NCBI RefSeq assembly: GCF_018129025.1
Contig: NZ_JAAEDI010000001.1
Coordinates: 1 to 64,000, forward strand
Origin: Neoroseomonas terrae
GTDB lineage: Bacteria; Pseudomonadota; Alphaproteobacteria; Acetobacterales; Acetobacteraceae
Reading direction: 5' to 3'
Length of the DNA: 64,000 nucleotides
The notes beneath the pieces were generated by a model, which saw only the letters and a program-made list of their open reading frames with translations, was not told the DNA's origin and did not search any database. Shown here one piece after another: positions 8,819-17,372 of this stretch. Positions within the stretch are counted from its first letter, which is position 1, and each line of letters starts with the position of its first letter. Made by a program: the position numbers and the translations under genes.

Positions 8819-9667
8819 GTGGCGCAGTTCAAGGGCACGGACAACTACGTCGCATCGCGCGAGCTGGAAGTCGCGGTCAACGCTTCGGTCGCCCTGCAGC
8901 GCCCATTGCTGGTGAAGGGGGAGCCGGGCACCGGCAAGACCGTGCTGGCGCATGAGATCGCGAAGGCGCTGGGTTATCCGCTGATCGAGTGGCACATCAA
9001 GTCCACCACCAAGGCGCAGCAGGGCCTCTACGAATACGACGCCGTGTCGCGCCTGCGCGACGGCCAGCTCGGCGACCCGCGCGTGCACGACATCGCCAAC
9101 TACATCGTGCGCGGCAAGCTGTGGGATGCCTTCGAGGCTGACGCGCCCGTCGTCCTGCTGATCGACGAAATCGACAAGGCCGACATCGAATTCCCGAACG
9201 ACCTGCTGCTCGAACTCGATCGCATGCAGTTCTTCGTCTACGAGACGCGGAAGACCGTGGCCGCGAAGCACCGCCCGGTGGTGATCATCACGTCCAACAA
9301 CGAGAAGGAGCTGCCGGACGCCTTCCTGCGCCGCTGCTTCTTCCACTACATCCGCTTCCCCGACCGCGAGACGATGGAGATGATCGTCCGCGCGCACTAC
9401 CCGGACATCCGCCAGGACCTGCTGCGGGAGGCGCTGAATGTCTTCTTCGACATCCGGCAGGTGAACGAGCTGAAGAAGAAGCCGGCGACATCCGAATTGC
9501 TCGACTGGCTGAAGCTGCTGACCATCGAGGACATGCCCGCCGAGGCGCTGCGCTCCTCCGACGCCAAGACCGCCATCCCGCCGCTGTACGGCGCGCTGCT
9601 GAAGAACGAGCAGGACGTGCACCTATTCGAGCGGCTGGCGTTCCTGGCGCGGCGGCGCGGCGGCTGA
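8819..9667 (+). CDS. MoxR-family AAA+ ATPase
   Basis: A 282-residue AAA+ ATPase. The Walker A motif GEPGTGKT is at residues 34-41, Walker B LLIDEIDK at about 113-120, sensor 1 IITSNNEKELPDAFLRRC follows. MoxR ATPases act as chaperones that help assemble or activate a partner complex, usually with a von Willebrand A protein, and the gene for such a partner starts three bases after this stop. The start is GTG at 8819 with AGGGGACG upstream. The pairing with a CoxE-type protein is the same as in CO-dehydrogenase loci (CoxD/CoxE), but no cox structural genes are near. Confidence 0.92.
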   Translation: MAQFKGTDNYVASRELEVAVNASVALQRPLLVKGEPGTGKTVLAHEIAKALGYPLIEWHIKSTTKAQQGLYEYDAVSRLRDGQLGDPRVHDIANYIVRGKLWDAFEADAPVVLLIDEIDKADIEFPNDLLLELDRMQFFVYETRKTVAAKHRPVVIITSNNEKELPDAFLRRCFFHYIRFPDRETMEMIVRAHYPDIRQDLLREALNVFFDIRQVNELKKKPATSELLDWLKLLTIEDMPAEALRSSDAKTAIPPLYGALLKNEQDVHLFERLAFLARRRGG

Positions 9668-9670
9668 ACC

Positions 9671-10849
9671 GTGTTCGCACCCTTCATCCTCGCGCTGCGC
9701 GCCGCCGGTGTTCCGGCCTCCATCACGGAGTATTTGGCGCTGCTACGCGCGATGAAGGAGGGCGTGGCAGGCTTCAGCGTCGATGATTTCTACCATCTGA
9801 GCCGGGCCGCGCTGGTGAAGGACGAACGGCATCTCGACCGCTTCGACCGCGTCTTCGGCGAGATCTTCAAGGGCCTGGAATCGCCGCAGGGCGAGGCGCC
9901 GCGCGAATTGCCGACGGAGTGGCTGCGCAAGATCGCCGAGAAGACGCTGACGCCCGAGGAGATGAAGCAGATCGAAGCCCTCGGTGGCTTCGACGCGCTG
10001 ATGGAGACGCTGAAGAAGCGGCTGGAGGAACAGAAGGGCCGCCACCAGGGCGGCTCGAAATGGATCGGCACGGCCGGTACCTCACCCTTCGGCGCTTATG
10101 GCTACAACCCCGAGGGCGTGCGCATCGGGCAGGAGGAATCCCGCCATCGCCGCGCGGCGAAGGTGTGGGACCAGCGGACCTTCCGCGACCTCGACGAGGA
10201 TGAGGCGCTGTCCTCGCGAAACATGAAGGTCGCGCTGCGTCGCCTGCGCCGCTTCGCGCGTACGGGTGCCGCGACCGAGCTCGACATCCCCGGCACCATC
10301 GGCGCCACCGCGAAGAATGGCGGATCGCTCGACCTACACATGGTCCCGGAGCGGCACAACGCGGTGAAGGTGCTGCTGCTGATGGATATCGGCGGGTCGA
10401 TGGATGACCACATCCGCATCTGCCAGGAGCTGTTCACCGCCGCGCGCTCCGAATTCAAGCACCTCGAATTCTGGTACTTCCACAACTGCCCCTATGAGCG
10501 CGTCTGGCGCACCAACCGTCGCCGCAAGGAGACGGAGCGGCCGATGATGGAAGTCATGCGGACCTACGGCCCCGACTGGCGCCTGGTCTTCGTCGGCGAC
10601 GCCACGATGGGCCCCTATGAGATCATCCAGCCAGGCGGCTCGGTCGAGCACTGGAACGAGGAATCGGGTGAGGTCTGGATGAACCGGCTGACCCGGCATT
10701 TCCGCAAGGCGGCCTGGCTGAATCCGATCGACCAGCAGCATTGGCGCTACACGCAGTCGATCTCGATCATGCAGCGGCTGATGGAAAACCGGATGCACCC
10801 GCTGACGCTGGCGGGGCTGGAATCCATGGCGCGGGAACTGGCGCGCTGA
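9671..10849 (+). CDS. CoxE-type VWA domain protein
   Basis: A 392-residue protein of the CoxE/VWA family. The N-terminal half is helical and charged (MKEGVAGFSVDDFYHLSRAA, then EEMKQIEALGG). The C-terminal half is a von Willebrand A domain whose metal-ion-dependent adhesion motif reads LLLMDIGGSMDDH at about residue 235-247, a DxGxS form with Gly where many have Gly/Ser. The GTG start at 9671 is three bases past the MoxR gene, so the two are translationally linked and probably form one chaperone pair. The substrate complex is not identified in the window. Confidence 0.9.
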   Translation: MFAPFILALRAAGVPASITEYLALLRAMKEGVAGFSVDDFYHLSRAALVKDERHLDRFDRVFGEIFKGLESPQGEAPRELPTEWLRKIAEKTLTPEEMKQIEALGGFDALMETLKKRLEEQKGRHQGGSKWIGTAGTSPFGAYGYNPEGVRIGQEESRHRRAAKVWDQRTFRDLDEDEALSSRNMKVALRRLRRFARTGAATELDIPGTIGATAKNGGSLDLHMVPERHNAVKVLLLMDIGGSMDDHIRICQELFTAARSEFKHLEFWYFHNCPYERVWRTNRRRKETERPMMEVMRTYGPDWRLVFVGDATMGPYEIIQPGGSVEHWNEESGEVWMNRLTRHFRKAAWLNPIDQQHWRYTQSISIMQRLMENRMHPLTLAGLESMARELAR

Positions 10850-10867
10850 CAGGGGAAACGAACAGGC

Positions 10868-12070
10868 ATGTCCACCACCACCGCCCGCATCCCGCGAGGC
10901 CGGCAATTCTTCGCGAATCCCGGCCCGACCAACATCCCTGATTCCATCCTGAAGGCGGTCTCCGCCGTCAGCATCGACTTCAACGACCCGGCCTTCCTGA
11001 CTGTCTATGACGACGTCGTCGCGGGGTTGAAGCGCATCCTGAAGACGCAGCAGGACGTCTTCCTCTACACCGGCTCCGGCCACGCCGCTTGGGAAGCTGC
11101 GCTGGTCAACTTGTTCTCGCCCGGCGATACGCTGCTGATCATCGAGACCGGCCACTTCTCCGAATCCTGGGGCAAGATGGCGAAGGATTTCGGCCTCGAG
11201 GTCCGCACCCTGTCGGCCGATTGGCGCCGCGGTGCCGACTTCGCCGCGCTGCGGGCCATGCTGGCCGAGGACAAGACCCACACGATCAAGGCCGTCTGCG
11301 CCGTGCAGAACGAAACGGCGACCGGCATGGAACTGTCCATCGCCGAGACGCGCGCCGCCATGGACGCGGCCGCCCACCCCGCCCTGCTGCTGGTCGACAC
11401 GATTTCCTCGCTCGGCTCGCTCGACTTCCGCATGGATGAATGGGGCGTCGACGCCGCGGTCGGCGGGAGCCAGAAGGGGCTGATGCTGCCGACCGGCATG
11501 TCCTTCACCGGCGTCTCGGCGAAGGCCATGGCGACGCACAAGCTGTCGAAGCTGCCGAAATCCTACCTCAACTGGACGAACATGCTGACGCGGCGGCACA
11601 AATCCTTCATCGGGACGGTGCCGACCTCGCTGTTCTACGGGATGCGGGAATCGATCCGGCTGCTGGAGGAAGAAGGCCTCGACGCCGTCTTCGCCCGCCA
11701 TGCCCGCCTGGCCGAGGCGGTGCGCCGCTGCGTGCGCCACTGGTCGGGCAACAACGGCCCCTCCCTGTTCTGCGAAAGCCCGGACCGTTTCTCCAACTCC
11801 GTCACCGCCGTGCTGATGCCGGAAGGCCACGACGCCGAGGCGGTGCGCCGCGTCGCGCTGCAGGCCTTCAACGTTTCCCTCGGCGGCGGGCTGAACCGGC
11901 TCGGCGGACAGGTCTTCCGCATCGGCCATCTGGGCGACCTGAACGAGCCGATGATCCTCGGCACGCTTGCGACCGTGGAGGCCTCCCTCCGCGTCGCCGG
12001 CGTGCCCCACGCGCCCGGCGGGGTCCAAGCGGCGATCGAATACCTGGCCGAGGCCGCGCGCCCGGCGTGA
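10868..12070 (+). CDS. Class V aminotransferase, serine/alanine-glyoxylate type
   Basis: A 400-residue PLP enzyme of the alanine-glyoxylate/serine-glyoxylate aminotransferase family. The N terminus FANPGPTNIPDSIL, the ring-stacking region YTGSGHAAWEAALVN and the PLP lysine in GGSQKGLMLPTG (Lys203) are intact, as is the C-terminal FRIGHLGDLNE. It would transfer the amino group of serine or alanine to glyoxylate, linking C1/C2 metabolism to amino acids. It starts 18 bp after the CoxE-like gene with GGGGAAACGAACAGGC before the ATG. A strong hairpin follows its stop. Confidence 0.9.
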   Translation: MSTTTARIPRGRQFFANPGPTNIPDSILKAVSAVSIDFNDPAFLTVYDDVVAGLKRILKTQQDVFLYTGSGHAAWEAALVNLFSPGDTLLIIETGHFSESWGKMAKDFGLEVRTLSADWRRGADFAALRAMLAEDKTHTIKAVCAVQNETATGMELSIAETRAAMDAAAHPALLLVDTISSLGSLDFRMDEWGVDAAVGGSQKGLMLPTGMSFTGVSAKAMATHKLSKLPKSYLNWTNMLTRRHKSFIGTVPTSLFYGMRESIRLLEEEGLDAVFARHARLAEAVRRCVRHWSGNNGPSLFCESPDRFSNSVTAVLMPEGHDAEAVRRVALQAFNVSLGGGLNRLGGQVFRIGHLGDLNEPMILGTLATVEASLRVAGVPHAPGGVQAAIEYLAEAARPA

Positions 12071-12084
12071 CACTTCGGTGATTG

Positions 12085-12110
12085 CGGCGCCGGCCGGCTT
12101 GCCGGCGCCG
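12085..12110 (+). terminator. Stem-loop behind the aminotransferase gene
   Basis: Perfect 10-bp arms CGGCGCCGGC and GCCGGCGCCG around a six-base loop CGGCTT, 15 bp after the stop. There is no T tract, so it may be a factor-dependent or RNA-stabilising hairpin rather than a classic intrinsic terminator. Confidence 0.5.
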
Positions 12111-12157
12111 GTGGGGTGCGCGAGGTAACCCCGGCCACCCACACGAAGTGATGCCGC

Positions 12158-12625
12158 ATGGGATTCGAGATCGAACGCCGCTTCCTGGTCGTCGATGAGG
12201 CATGGCGCGACGCCGCGACGCGGTCGCGCCGCCTCGTCCAGGGCTATCTGGCCCGGGAAGGTGGGGTCGCTGTCCGCCTGCGCCTGGACGACGGCCAAGC
12301 CCATCTGACCATCAAGGGCCCGGGTGGGCTGGTCCGCCCCGAATTCGAGTACGGCATCCCGGCCGAGGAGGCTGCCGCGATGCTCGATACGCTCTGCGCC
12401 GGACGGCGCATCGTGAAGACGCGGCACGATGTCCCGCATGGCGGCCTGCTGTGGGAGATCGATGTCTTCGAAGGCCCGCTTGCCGGTCTCATCATCGCCG
12501 AGGTGGAGTTGCCCGCCGCGGATCTTCCGCTCGACCTTCCGCCCTGGGCCGCGCGGGAGATCACCGGGGATGAGCGCTATGCCAACGCGGCGCTCGCGTC
12601 GCTGAGCGCGCCGCCGCGGGGGTGA
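12158..12625 (+). CDS. CYTH domain protein
   Basis: A 155-residue CYTH (triphosphate tunnel) protein. The signature begins at residue 4 as EIERRFLV, a variant of ExExK with Arg in place of the usual Lys, and the tunnel residues continue as VRLRLDDGQAHLTIKGPG, EFEYGIP, KTRHDV, WEIDVFEG and IAEVELP. CYTH proteins hydrolyse tripolyphosphate or organic triphosphates using Mg2+; the exact substrate is open. It lies alone between two hairpins/promoter gaps and is followed by the acyl-CoA synthetase gene. Confidence 0.87.
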   Translation: MGFEIERRFLVVDEAWRDAATRSRRLVQGYLAREGGVAVRLRLDDGQAHLTIKGPGGLVRPEFEYGIPAEEAAAMLDTLCAGRRIVKTRHDVPHGGLLWEIDVFEGPLAGLIIAEVELPAADLPLDLPPWAAREITGDERYANAALASLSAPPRG

Positions 12626-12698
12626 CGGCGCCCGGATCGCCGCCTAGGCTTGCAACAGGGGCCATAGCGTGCCGAAGCAAGCCAGGGGAAGCGTCCGC

Positions 12699-14834
12699 AT
12701 GAGTTCAACGAGCCGCGCCGTCTATCGCCATGACGAGATGCGCCGCCTGTTCGATCCGTCCTCGATCGCCGTGATCGGCGCCAGCCCCCGCGCAGGGTCC
12801 TTCGCCGACCGCACCATCCAGGCGCTGAGGAACTACACCGGCCGGCTGTACCTGGTGAATTCGCGCTACGAGACGATCGGGGAGCGCGCCTGCTTCCCCT
12901 CCGTTGCGGCGCTGCCCGAGGTGCCGGATTGCTGCATCGTGGTCGCCGCGAAGGACGCGGTGGAGGAGATCGCCGCCGACTGCGCGAAGGCCGGTGTCGG
13001 CGGCATCATGCTCTACGCCTCCGGCTTCTCGGAGACGGGGCGGGATGCGGACATCGGGGCGCAGCTCCGCCTCGCGCAGATCGGCCGCGATGCCGGCATG
13101 CGCATCGTCGGACCGAATTGCATCGGGATGCTGAACTTCGGCTCGAAGGCCGGCGTCACCTTCATGCTGCCGCCGCCGATGGAAGCGCCGCTCCCGCATG
13201 CGATCGGCCTGGTGAGCCAGTCCGGCGCGCTCGGCTTCTCGCTGGCGCAATCGGTGATGCGCGGCGTCTCCGTCAGCCACCTGCTGACCACCGGGAATTC
13301 CTCGGATGTGGACGTCGCCGACTGCGTATCGTTCCTCGCCGACGATCCCGCCTGCCGCGCCATCGCCTGCGTCTTCGAAGGCATGCCGGACCCGATGCGC
13401 TTCATCCAGGCGGCCGAAGTCGCCGATGCGGCGAACAAGCCGCTGGTGGTCTTCAAGCTCGGCACCGGGGAAGCCGGTGCGGCGGCGGCGATGTCGCATA
13501 CGGGCTCGCTGGCCGGCGAGCAGGCGGCCTATCTGGCCGCCTTCGAACGTGCCGGCGCCGTGGTGGTGAAGGATTTCGAGGCGCTCGTGGAGACCGCCGC
13601 CTTCCTTGCCAAGGCGCCGGCTCCGCGCGCCCGCGGCGTCGCGGTCGTCGCCGTCTCCGGCGGTGCTGCCATCATGTCGGCCGACAAGGCCGAGGCGCAC
13701 GCCATCCCGCTGCCGCAGCCGACGCCGCCGGTGCAGGCCATCCTGGAATCGCGCATCCCGGATTTCGGTTCGGCGCGTAACCCCTGCGACGTTACCGCCC
13801 AGGTGGCGAACGACCCCGAGAGTCTGACCGCCTGCGCCTCCGCGATGCTCGGCGAGGACCACTACGGCACGCTGATCTATGCGCAGATCTATTCTTCCGA
13901 ACTCTCCGCCAAGCGGCCGGGTGAACTCGCCGCCATCGCCGAGAAGCACGACAAGCCGATCTGCGTCGTCTGGACGACCGAATGGCTGGAAGGCTTCGGG
14001 TCGAAGGAAGCCGAGACGAACCCACACATCGGTCTGTTCCGCTCGATGGACCGCTGCTTCGCGGCACTCGCGCATTGGCATGCCCGCGAAGCGCGGCGGG
14101 CCCGCGGCCCGCGCCTGCTGAGCCGGCTGTCGCGGCCGGAGGCGGCCGAGGAAGCCGCGGCGCTGATCGCCGCCGCGCAGGACCGTACCCTGACCGAACG
14201 CGAAGCCAAGACCGTCCTCGCCGCCTATGGCGTGCCCGTCGTGCCCGAGACCCTGACCCAGACCGAGGACGAGGCCGTCGCCGCGGCCGAGGCCCTGGGC
14301 TTCCCGATCGCGATGAAGGTCGAAAGCCCCGACCTGCCGCACAAGACCGAGGCGGGCGTCATTCGCCTGAAGCTGAAGGATGCAGCCGAGGTGCGGGATG
14401 CCTATCGCGCCGTCATGGCCAATGCGAAGCATCATGCGCCGAATGCCCGCATCAACGGCGTTCTGGTCCAGCCAATGGCAAAGCCGGGCGTCGAGGTGAT
14501 GGTCGGCGGCCGCGTCGATCCGCTGATGGGCCCGCTGATCGTCGCGGGCCTGGGCGGCGTGCTGGTCGAGCTGATGCGCGATTCGTCGCTCGCTCTTGCG
14601 CCGATCAGCCACACCGAGGGTCGCGCGATGTTCGAGAAGCTGCGCGGCCGCGCAGCGCTTGAAGGCTTCCGCGGCGCGCCGGCCGCGGATCTGGACCGGC
14701 TGGCCGATATCGTGACGCGGCTGTCGGAATTCGTCGCCGATCAGCGCGAGCGTGTCGCCGAACTGGACGTGAACCCGATCATCATTGCCGGGTCGGATGC
14801 GGTGGCGGTGGATGCGCTGATCGTGAAGGCCTGA
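12699..14834 (+). CDS. ADP-forming acyl-CoA synthetase (acetate-CoA ligase family), fused subunits
   Basis: A 711-residue single-chain NDP-forming acyl-CoA synthetase. Order: CoA-binding Rossmann domain (LFDPSSIAVIGASPRAGSF), ligase-CoA domains with GLVSQSGALGFSLAQ, the phosphohistidine motif AMSHTGSLAG (His about 267), then an ATP-grasp domain from about residue 490 (LTEREAKTVLAAYGVPVVPE, FPIAMKVESPDLPHKTEAG, ELDVNPIII). It makes acyl-CoA from an organic acid with ATP to ADP, or the reverse. I chose ATG 12699 because AGGGGAAG lies about eight bases upstream; a GTG at 12669 is in frame but poorly placed. A strong hairpin follows. Confidence 0.92.
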   Translation: MSSTSRAVYRHDEMRRLFDPSSIAVIGASPRAGSFADRTIQALRNYTGRLYLVNSRYETIGERACFPSVAALPEVPDCCIVVAAKDAVEEIAADCAKAGVGGIMLYASGFSETGRDADIGAQLRLAQIGRDAGMRIVGPNCIGMLNFGSKAGVTFMLPPPMEAPLPHAIGLVSQSGALGFSLAQSVMRGVSVSHLLTTGNSSDVDVADCVSFLADDPACRAIACVFEGMPDPMRFIQAAEVADAANKPLVVFKLGTGEAGAAAAMSHTGSLAGEQAAYLAAFERAGAVVVKDFEALVETAAFLAKAPAPRARGVAVVAVSGGAAIMSADKAEAHAIPLPQPTPPVQAILESRIPDFGSARNPCDVTAQVANDPESLTACASAMLGEDHYGTLIYAQIYSSELSAKRPGELAAIAEKHDKPICVVWTTEWLEGFGSKEAETNPHIGLFRSMDRCFAALAHWHAREARRARGPRLLSRLSRPEAAEEAAALIAAAQDRTLTEREAKTVLAAYGVPVVPETLTQTEDEAVAAAEALGFPIAMKVESPDLPHKTEAGVIRLKLKDAAEVRDAYRAVMANAKHHAPNARINGVLVQPMAKPGVEVMVGGRVDPLMGPLIVAGLGGVLVELMRDSSLALAPISHTEGRAMFEKLRGRAALEGFRGAPAADLDRLADIVTRLSEFVADQRERVAELDVNPIIIAGSDAVAVDALIVKA

Positions 14835-14854
14835 TCGGCCCCGCTCAACGAGAA

Positions 14855-14880
14855 GGGGCGGGCCCTCGCAGGCCCGCCCC
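14855..14880. terminator. Bidirectional hairpin between convergent genes
   Basis: Perfect 10-bp arms GGGGCGGGCC and GGCCCGCCCC with loop CTCGCA, between the stop of the acyl-CoA synthetase (14834) and the stop of the secreted protein on the other strand (14906). Position and symmetry suit a shared terminator, though T tracts are lacking. Confidence 0.65.
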
Positions 14881-14905
14881 CCTATCCCGTCGATGGACCG
14901 GCCGC

Positions 14906-15613
14906 TTACTGCTGCAGCGGCAGCACAACGTTGGTGACTTCGCACAGGTTCACGCCCCGGCGTTCCTGCGCCTGGCCGTTCTGGTAGACGAAGCGCACGT
15001 CATACATGCAGTCGCCTTCCGGCAGGCGGACCGGGTAGACCGCGCCCGGCGCGACCATGTCGGCGCCCAGCCGGTCCGGACCCCAGTTCTGGTCGGTGGT
15101 CAGCGAGGCATAGACCTCACGCACCGGTTGCTGTCCCTGGTTCACCAGGTTGAAGGACGGGTTGCCGCGCGGGCCGGCGCCCTGGCCCATGCCGCCCTGA
15201 CCGGGCGCCTGGCCGAAGCCTTGGCCACCCTGCGGCGGCATCTGCTGCTGGCCACCTTGCTGCTGCTGCGGCCGGCCGTCAAACACCACCTCGGTCATGT
15301 TGCAAAGGTTGATGTTGCGGCGTTCTTCCGCCTGGCCGCCCTGGCGGTCGTAGACCACCCGCACGTCGTACATGCACTCGCCCTGCGGCAGGCGGATGAC
15401 GAAGTTGCGCCCGGCGGGCACCACGTTCTGGCCAAGCCGGTCCGGGCCCCAGTTGTTGTCCGAGGTCGGCGACGCATAGGCCTCGTAGATCACCCGGCCG
15501 CTGCGGTTCGCCAGGTTGAAGGAGGGGTCGCCCGTCTGGGCCTGCGCAGAGGGGATCAGCCCCCCGAGCCCCAGCAGGGCGGCAGTGGCGATGGCGAGGC
15601 GTCTGAACAGCAT
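14906..15613 (-). CDS. Secreted protein with two tandem copies of one domain
   Basis: A 235-residue protein with a clear signal peptide cleaved after AQA (about residue 25). It contains two copies of an 80-residue domain (about 29-112 and 154-235) joined by a Gln/Gly-rich linker. Both copies share PSFNL, a Tyr-Ala-Ser (YAS) segment, NWGPDRLG, an (E/D)CMYDVR motif, ERR and a final NLC, so each has two cysteines likely to form a disulfide. I do not recognise a named family; similar small periplasmic proteins occur in Acetobacteraceae. The start at 15613 was chosen for the signal peptide and GGAAGGAGAG upstream. Function unknown. Confidence 0.75.
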   Translation of the reverse strand: MLFRRLAIATAALLGLGGLIPSAQAQTGDPSFNLANRSGRVIYEAYASPTSDNNWGPDRLGQNVVPAGRNFVIRLPQGECMYDVRVVYDRQGGQAEERRNINLCNMTEVVFDGRPQQQQGGQQQMPPQGGQGFGQAPGQGGMGQGAGPRGNPSFNLVNQGQQPVREVYASLTTDQNWGPDRLGADMVAPGAVYPVRLPEGDCMYDVRFVYQNGQAQERRGVNLCEVTNVVLPLQQ

Positions 15614-15723
15614 GCGGGCTCTCCTTCCCGAAGGTCTGGGCACGACGCCCGATCGGATTGGCGCCACGCTAGCCGAGCCGGATGACAGCGCCAACCGCGG
15701 TGGGTCACACCTTGCGAAGGACT

Positions 15724-16329
15724 TCAGGCGTAGCGCGCGAGTGCCTGTTCCAGCGAAGCGAGCGCATTGCCCAGCGCGGCGGACATGGCCGACGCCGCCT
15801 GCTCGGGCGTCGGTGCCGTCGCGGTGCCGCCGGGTAGCGGTGCCGTGCCCTCGGTGACGAGTTGGCCGACCAACCGGCCGTTCCGGTCATTCATCAGGAG
15901 CAAGGTCAGTTCAGCGCGCGCCACGCCATCGCGTTGGCTGGCGGCGAGGGCGGTCAGCTCGCCCTCCAGGATGAAGTCGGGGGTTACGCGGCTTCCGGGC
16001 GCGAGAACGGCGGAGAACAGGTGCGAGTCGATCAGCCAGCGGCGGAGGGACTGCTCGGCGGCTTCGGCCGGCGGCGCCGCCCACTCGGCGTAGAAGTCGA
16101 GGCTCACCGTGCCGTCAGGGCGGATCACCTGCAGGTTCCGCGTTTCCATCCCGGCGCCGGCCTGCAGCGTGCGGATCAGCAGGGTGCGCCGGCCGCGCCC
16201 GCGGCGCGGTGCACCGGGGCGTCGTGGTTCCAGCGGGAAGCGCGTCGTCTCGACATACGGCCGGTCCGGCAGCACCGAGCAGCCGGCGAGGACGAAGGGA
16301 GCGAGGAGGAGGCTACGGCGGTGGGTCAT
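15724..16329 (-). CDS. ABC-type transport auxiliary lipoprotein (PqiC-like)
   Basis: A 201-residue lipoprotein with lipobox FVLAGC (Cys about 17) and the ABC-transport auxiliary fold: FPLEPRRPG, LLIRTLQAGAGMETRNLQV, YAEWAAPPAEAAEQSLRRWL and LEGELTALAA. Proteins of this type sit in the outer membrane and work with an MCE protein in lipid transfer between membranes. Its ATG overlaps the TGA of the mlaD gene by one base (TGATG), so it is the last gene of the mla-type operon. Its stop is 110 bp from the start of the next gene. Confidence 0.87.
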   Translation of the reverse strand: MTHRRSLLLAPFVLAGCSVLPDRPYVETTRFPLEPRRPGAPRRGRGRRTLLIRTLQAGAGMETRNLQVIRPDGTVSLDFYAEWAAPPAEAAEQSLRRWLIDSHLFSAVLAPGSRVTPDFILEGELTALAASQRDGVARAELTLLLMNDRNGRLVGQLVTEGTAPLPGGTATAPTPEQAASAMSAALGNALASLEQALARYA

Positions 16330-17372
16330 CAGCGGCGGTCCCGTGGCGGTGGCGGGGGCTGGCCGAACAGCGACTGCGACGGACTCCGGCGCAGCTGTTC
16401 GGCGGTATCGCGTAGGCTGGAGACGGTTGCGCGTAGGTCGCGGAGCAGCGGCCCGAGATCGGCCTGGGCGTCGGTCGTCGTGCCGCGAACGCTGCGCAGC
16501 GCGAGCTCCAGCGACTGGATGACCGCCGGCAGCCGCGCGATGGAGGCTCGCAGGTCGGTCGCCGCCTCGCTGATGTTGGTCGCGGCACCCGTTACGGCAG
16601 GGCTGCCCAGAAGCCGCTCGGCGGCCTGGCCCGCCTCGGCGATGCGGGTCGCCGCATCGCGCACCTCGCGCACCGTCGCGGCGAGTTCCGCCCCCTCGAT
16701 CGTCTGGCGCAGGGCCGTCATCGTCGCCGCGGCCTCGCGCAGGGTGATACCGAGGTCGCCTTGGCCGCCGACCTGGTTGCGCAGATCCTCCATCAATCCG
16801 GTCGCGGCGGTGAACAGTCCATCGATATCGACATCCGACAACCTCGTCATCAGCCGCTCGGCCGCCGAGGTCACCTGGCTGATGGTGGACGGAATGGACG
16901 GGATGTAGGGGTAGGTTGGCTGCCACGGCACGGTGATCGGCGGGAAGCGTTCCGGGTCGACGAAATCGGCCTCGAGATAAGAAACGCCGGTGACGCCCGT
17001 GCTCGCCATGCGTACGCGCAGCCCGGCGCGCACCGCCTGTTCCACCGGCACGTCGCCGTAGCGCGAGGGATCGAGGGCGAAGCGGATTACCACCAGGCGA
17101 CTGGCGCTCCGTTCCGGCCCGCCATCCGCCTCGTTGTAGATGACCGAGGCGAGGCCGATATCCGTCACGCGCCCGACGGCGACGCCGCGGAAGCGCACCG
17201 GCGCGCCGACATCGAGGCCGGCGATGGATTCCCGGACATAGGTCTCGAACACCAGTTGGCGAGTGCCGAAGCTGCCCGAGGTCAGGAACAGGATGAAGCC
17301 GACGGCGAGCGCGGCGCCGGCGACGACCAGCATGCCGACGCGGAGGTAGAGCGAGCGTCCCGAACGCGCCAT
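16329..17372 (-). CDS. mlaD: MCE-domain (MlaD-like) lipid transport protein
   Basis: A 347-residue protein with one N-terminal transmembrane helix (VGMLVVAGAALAVGFILFL), an MCE domain (FETYVRESIAGLDVGAPVRF, GVAVGRVTDI, TGVTGVSYLEADF) and a long helical tail rich in Ala/Thr/Arg, ending in a Pro-rich QPPPPPRDRR. The MCE domain forms a ring that carries phospholipids across the periplasm. The tail is longer than in E. coli MlaD and resembles the needle-forming helices of longer MCE proteins. It starts directly after the mlaF stop with no gap. Confidence 0.92.
   Translation of the reverse strand: MARSGRSLYLRVGMLVVAGAALAVGFILFLTSGSFGTRQLVFETYVRESIAGLDVGAPVRFRGVAVGRVTDIGLASVIYNEADGGPERSASRLVVIRFALDPSRYGDVPVEQAVRAGLRVRMASTGVTGVSYLEADFVDPERFPPITVPWQPTYPYIPSIPSTISQVTSAAERLMTRLSDVDIDGLFTAATGLMEDLRNQVGGQGDLGITLREAAATMTALRQTIEGAELAATVREVRDAATRIAEAGQAAERLLGSPAVTGAATNISEAATDLRASIARLPAVIQSLELALRSVRGTTTDAQADLGPLLRDLRATVSSLRDTAEQLRRSPSQSLFGQPPPPPRDRR

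Noticed and set aside
10334..12439. A 700-codon frame on the minus strand
   Set aside because: Antisense shadow of the CoxE-like and aminotransferase genes; composition bias only.
12705..14945. A 746-codon frame on the minus strand
   Set aside because: Shadow of the acyl-CoA synthetase gene; the real gene has full-length domains and catalytic His.
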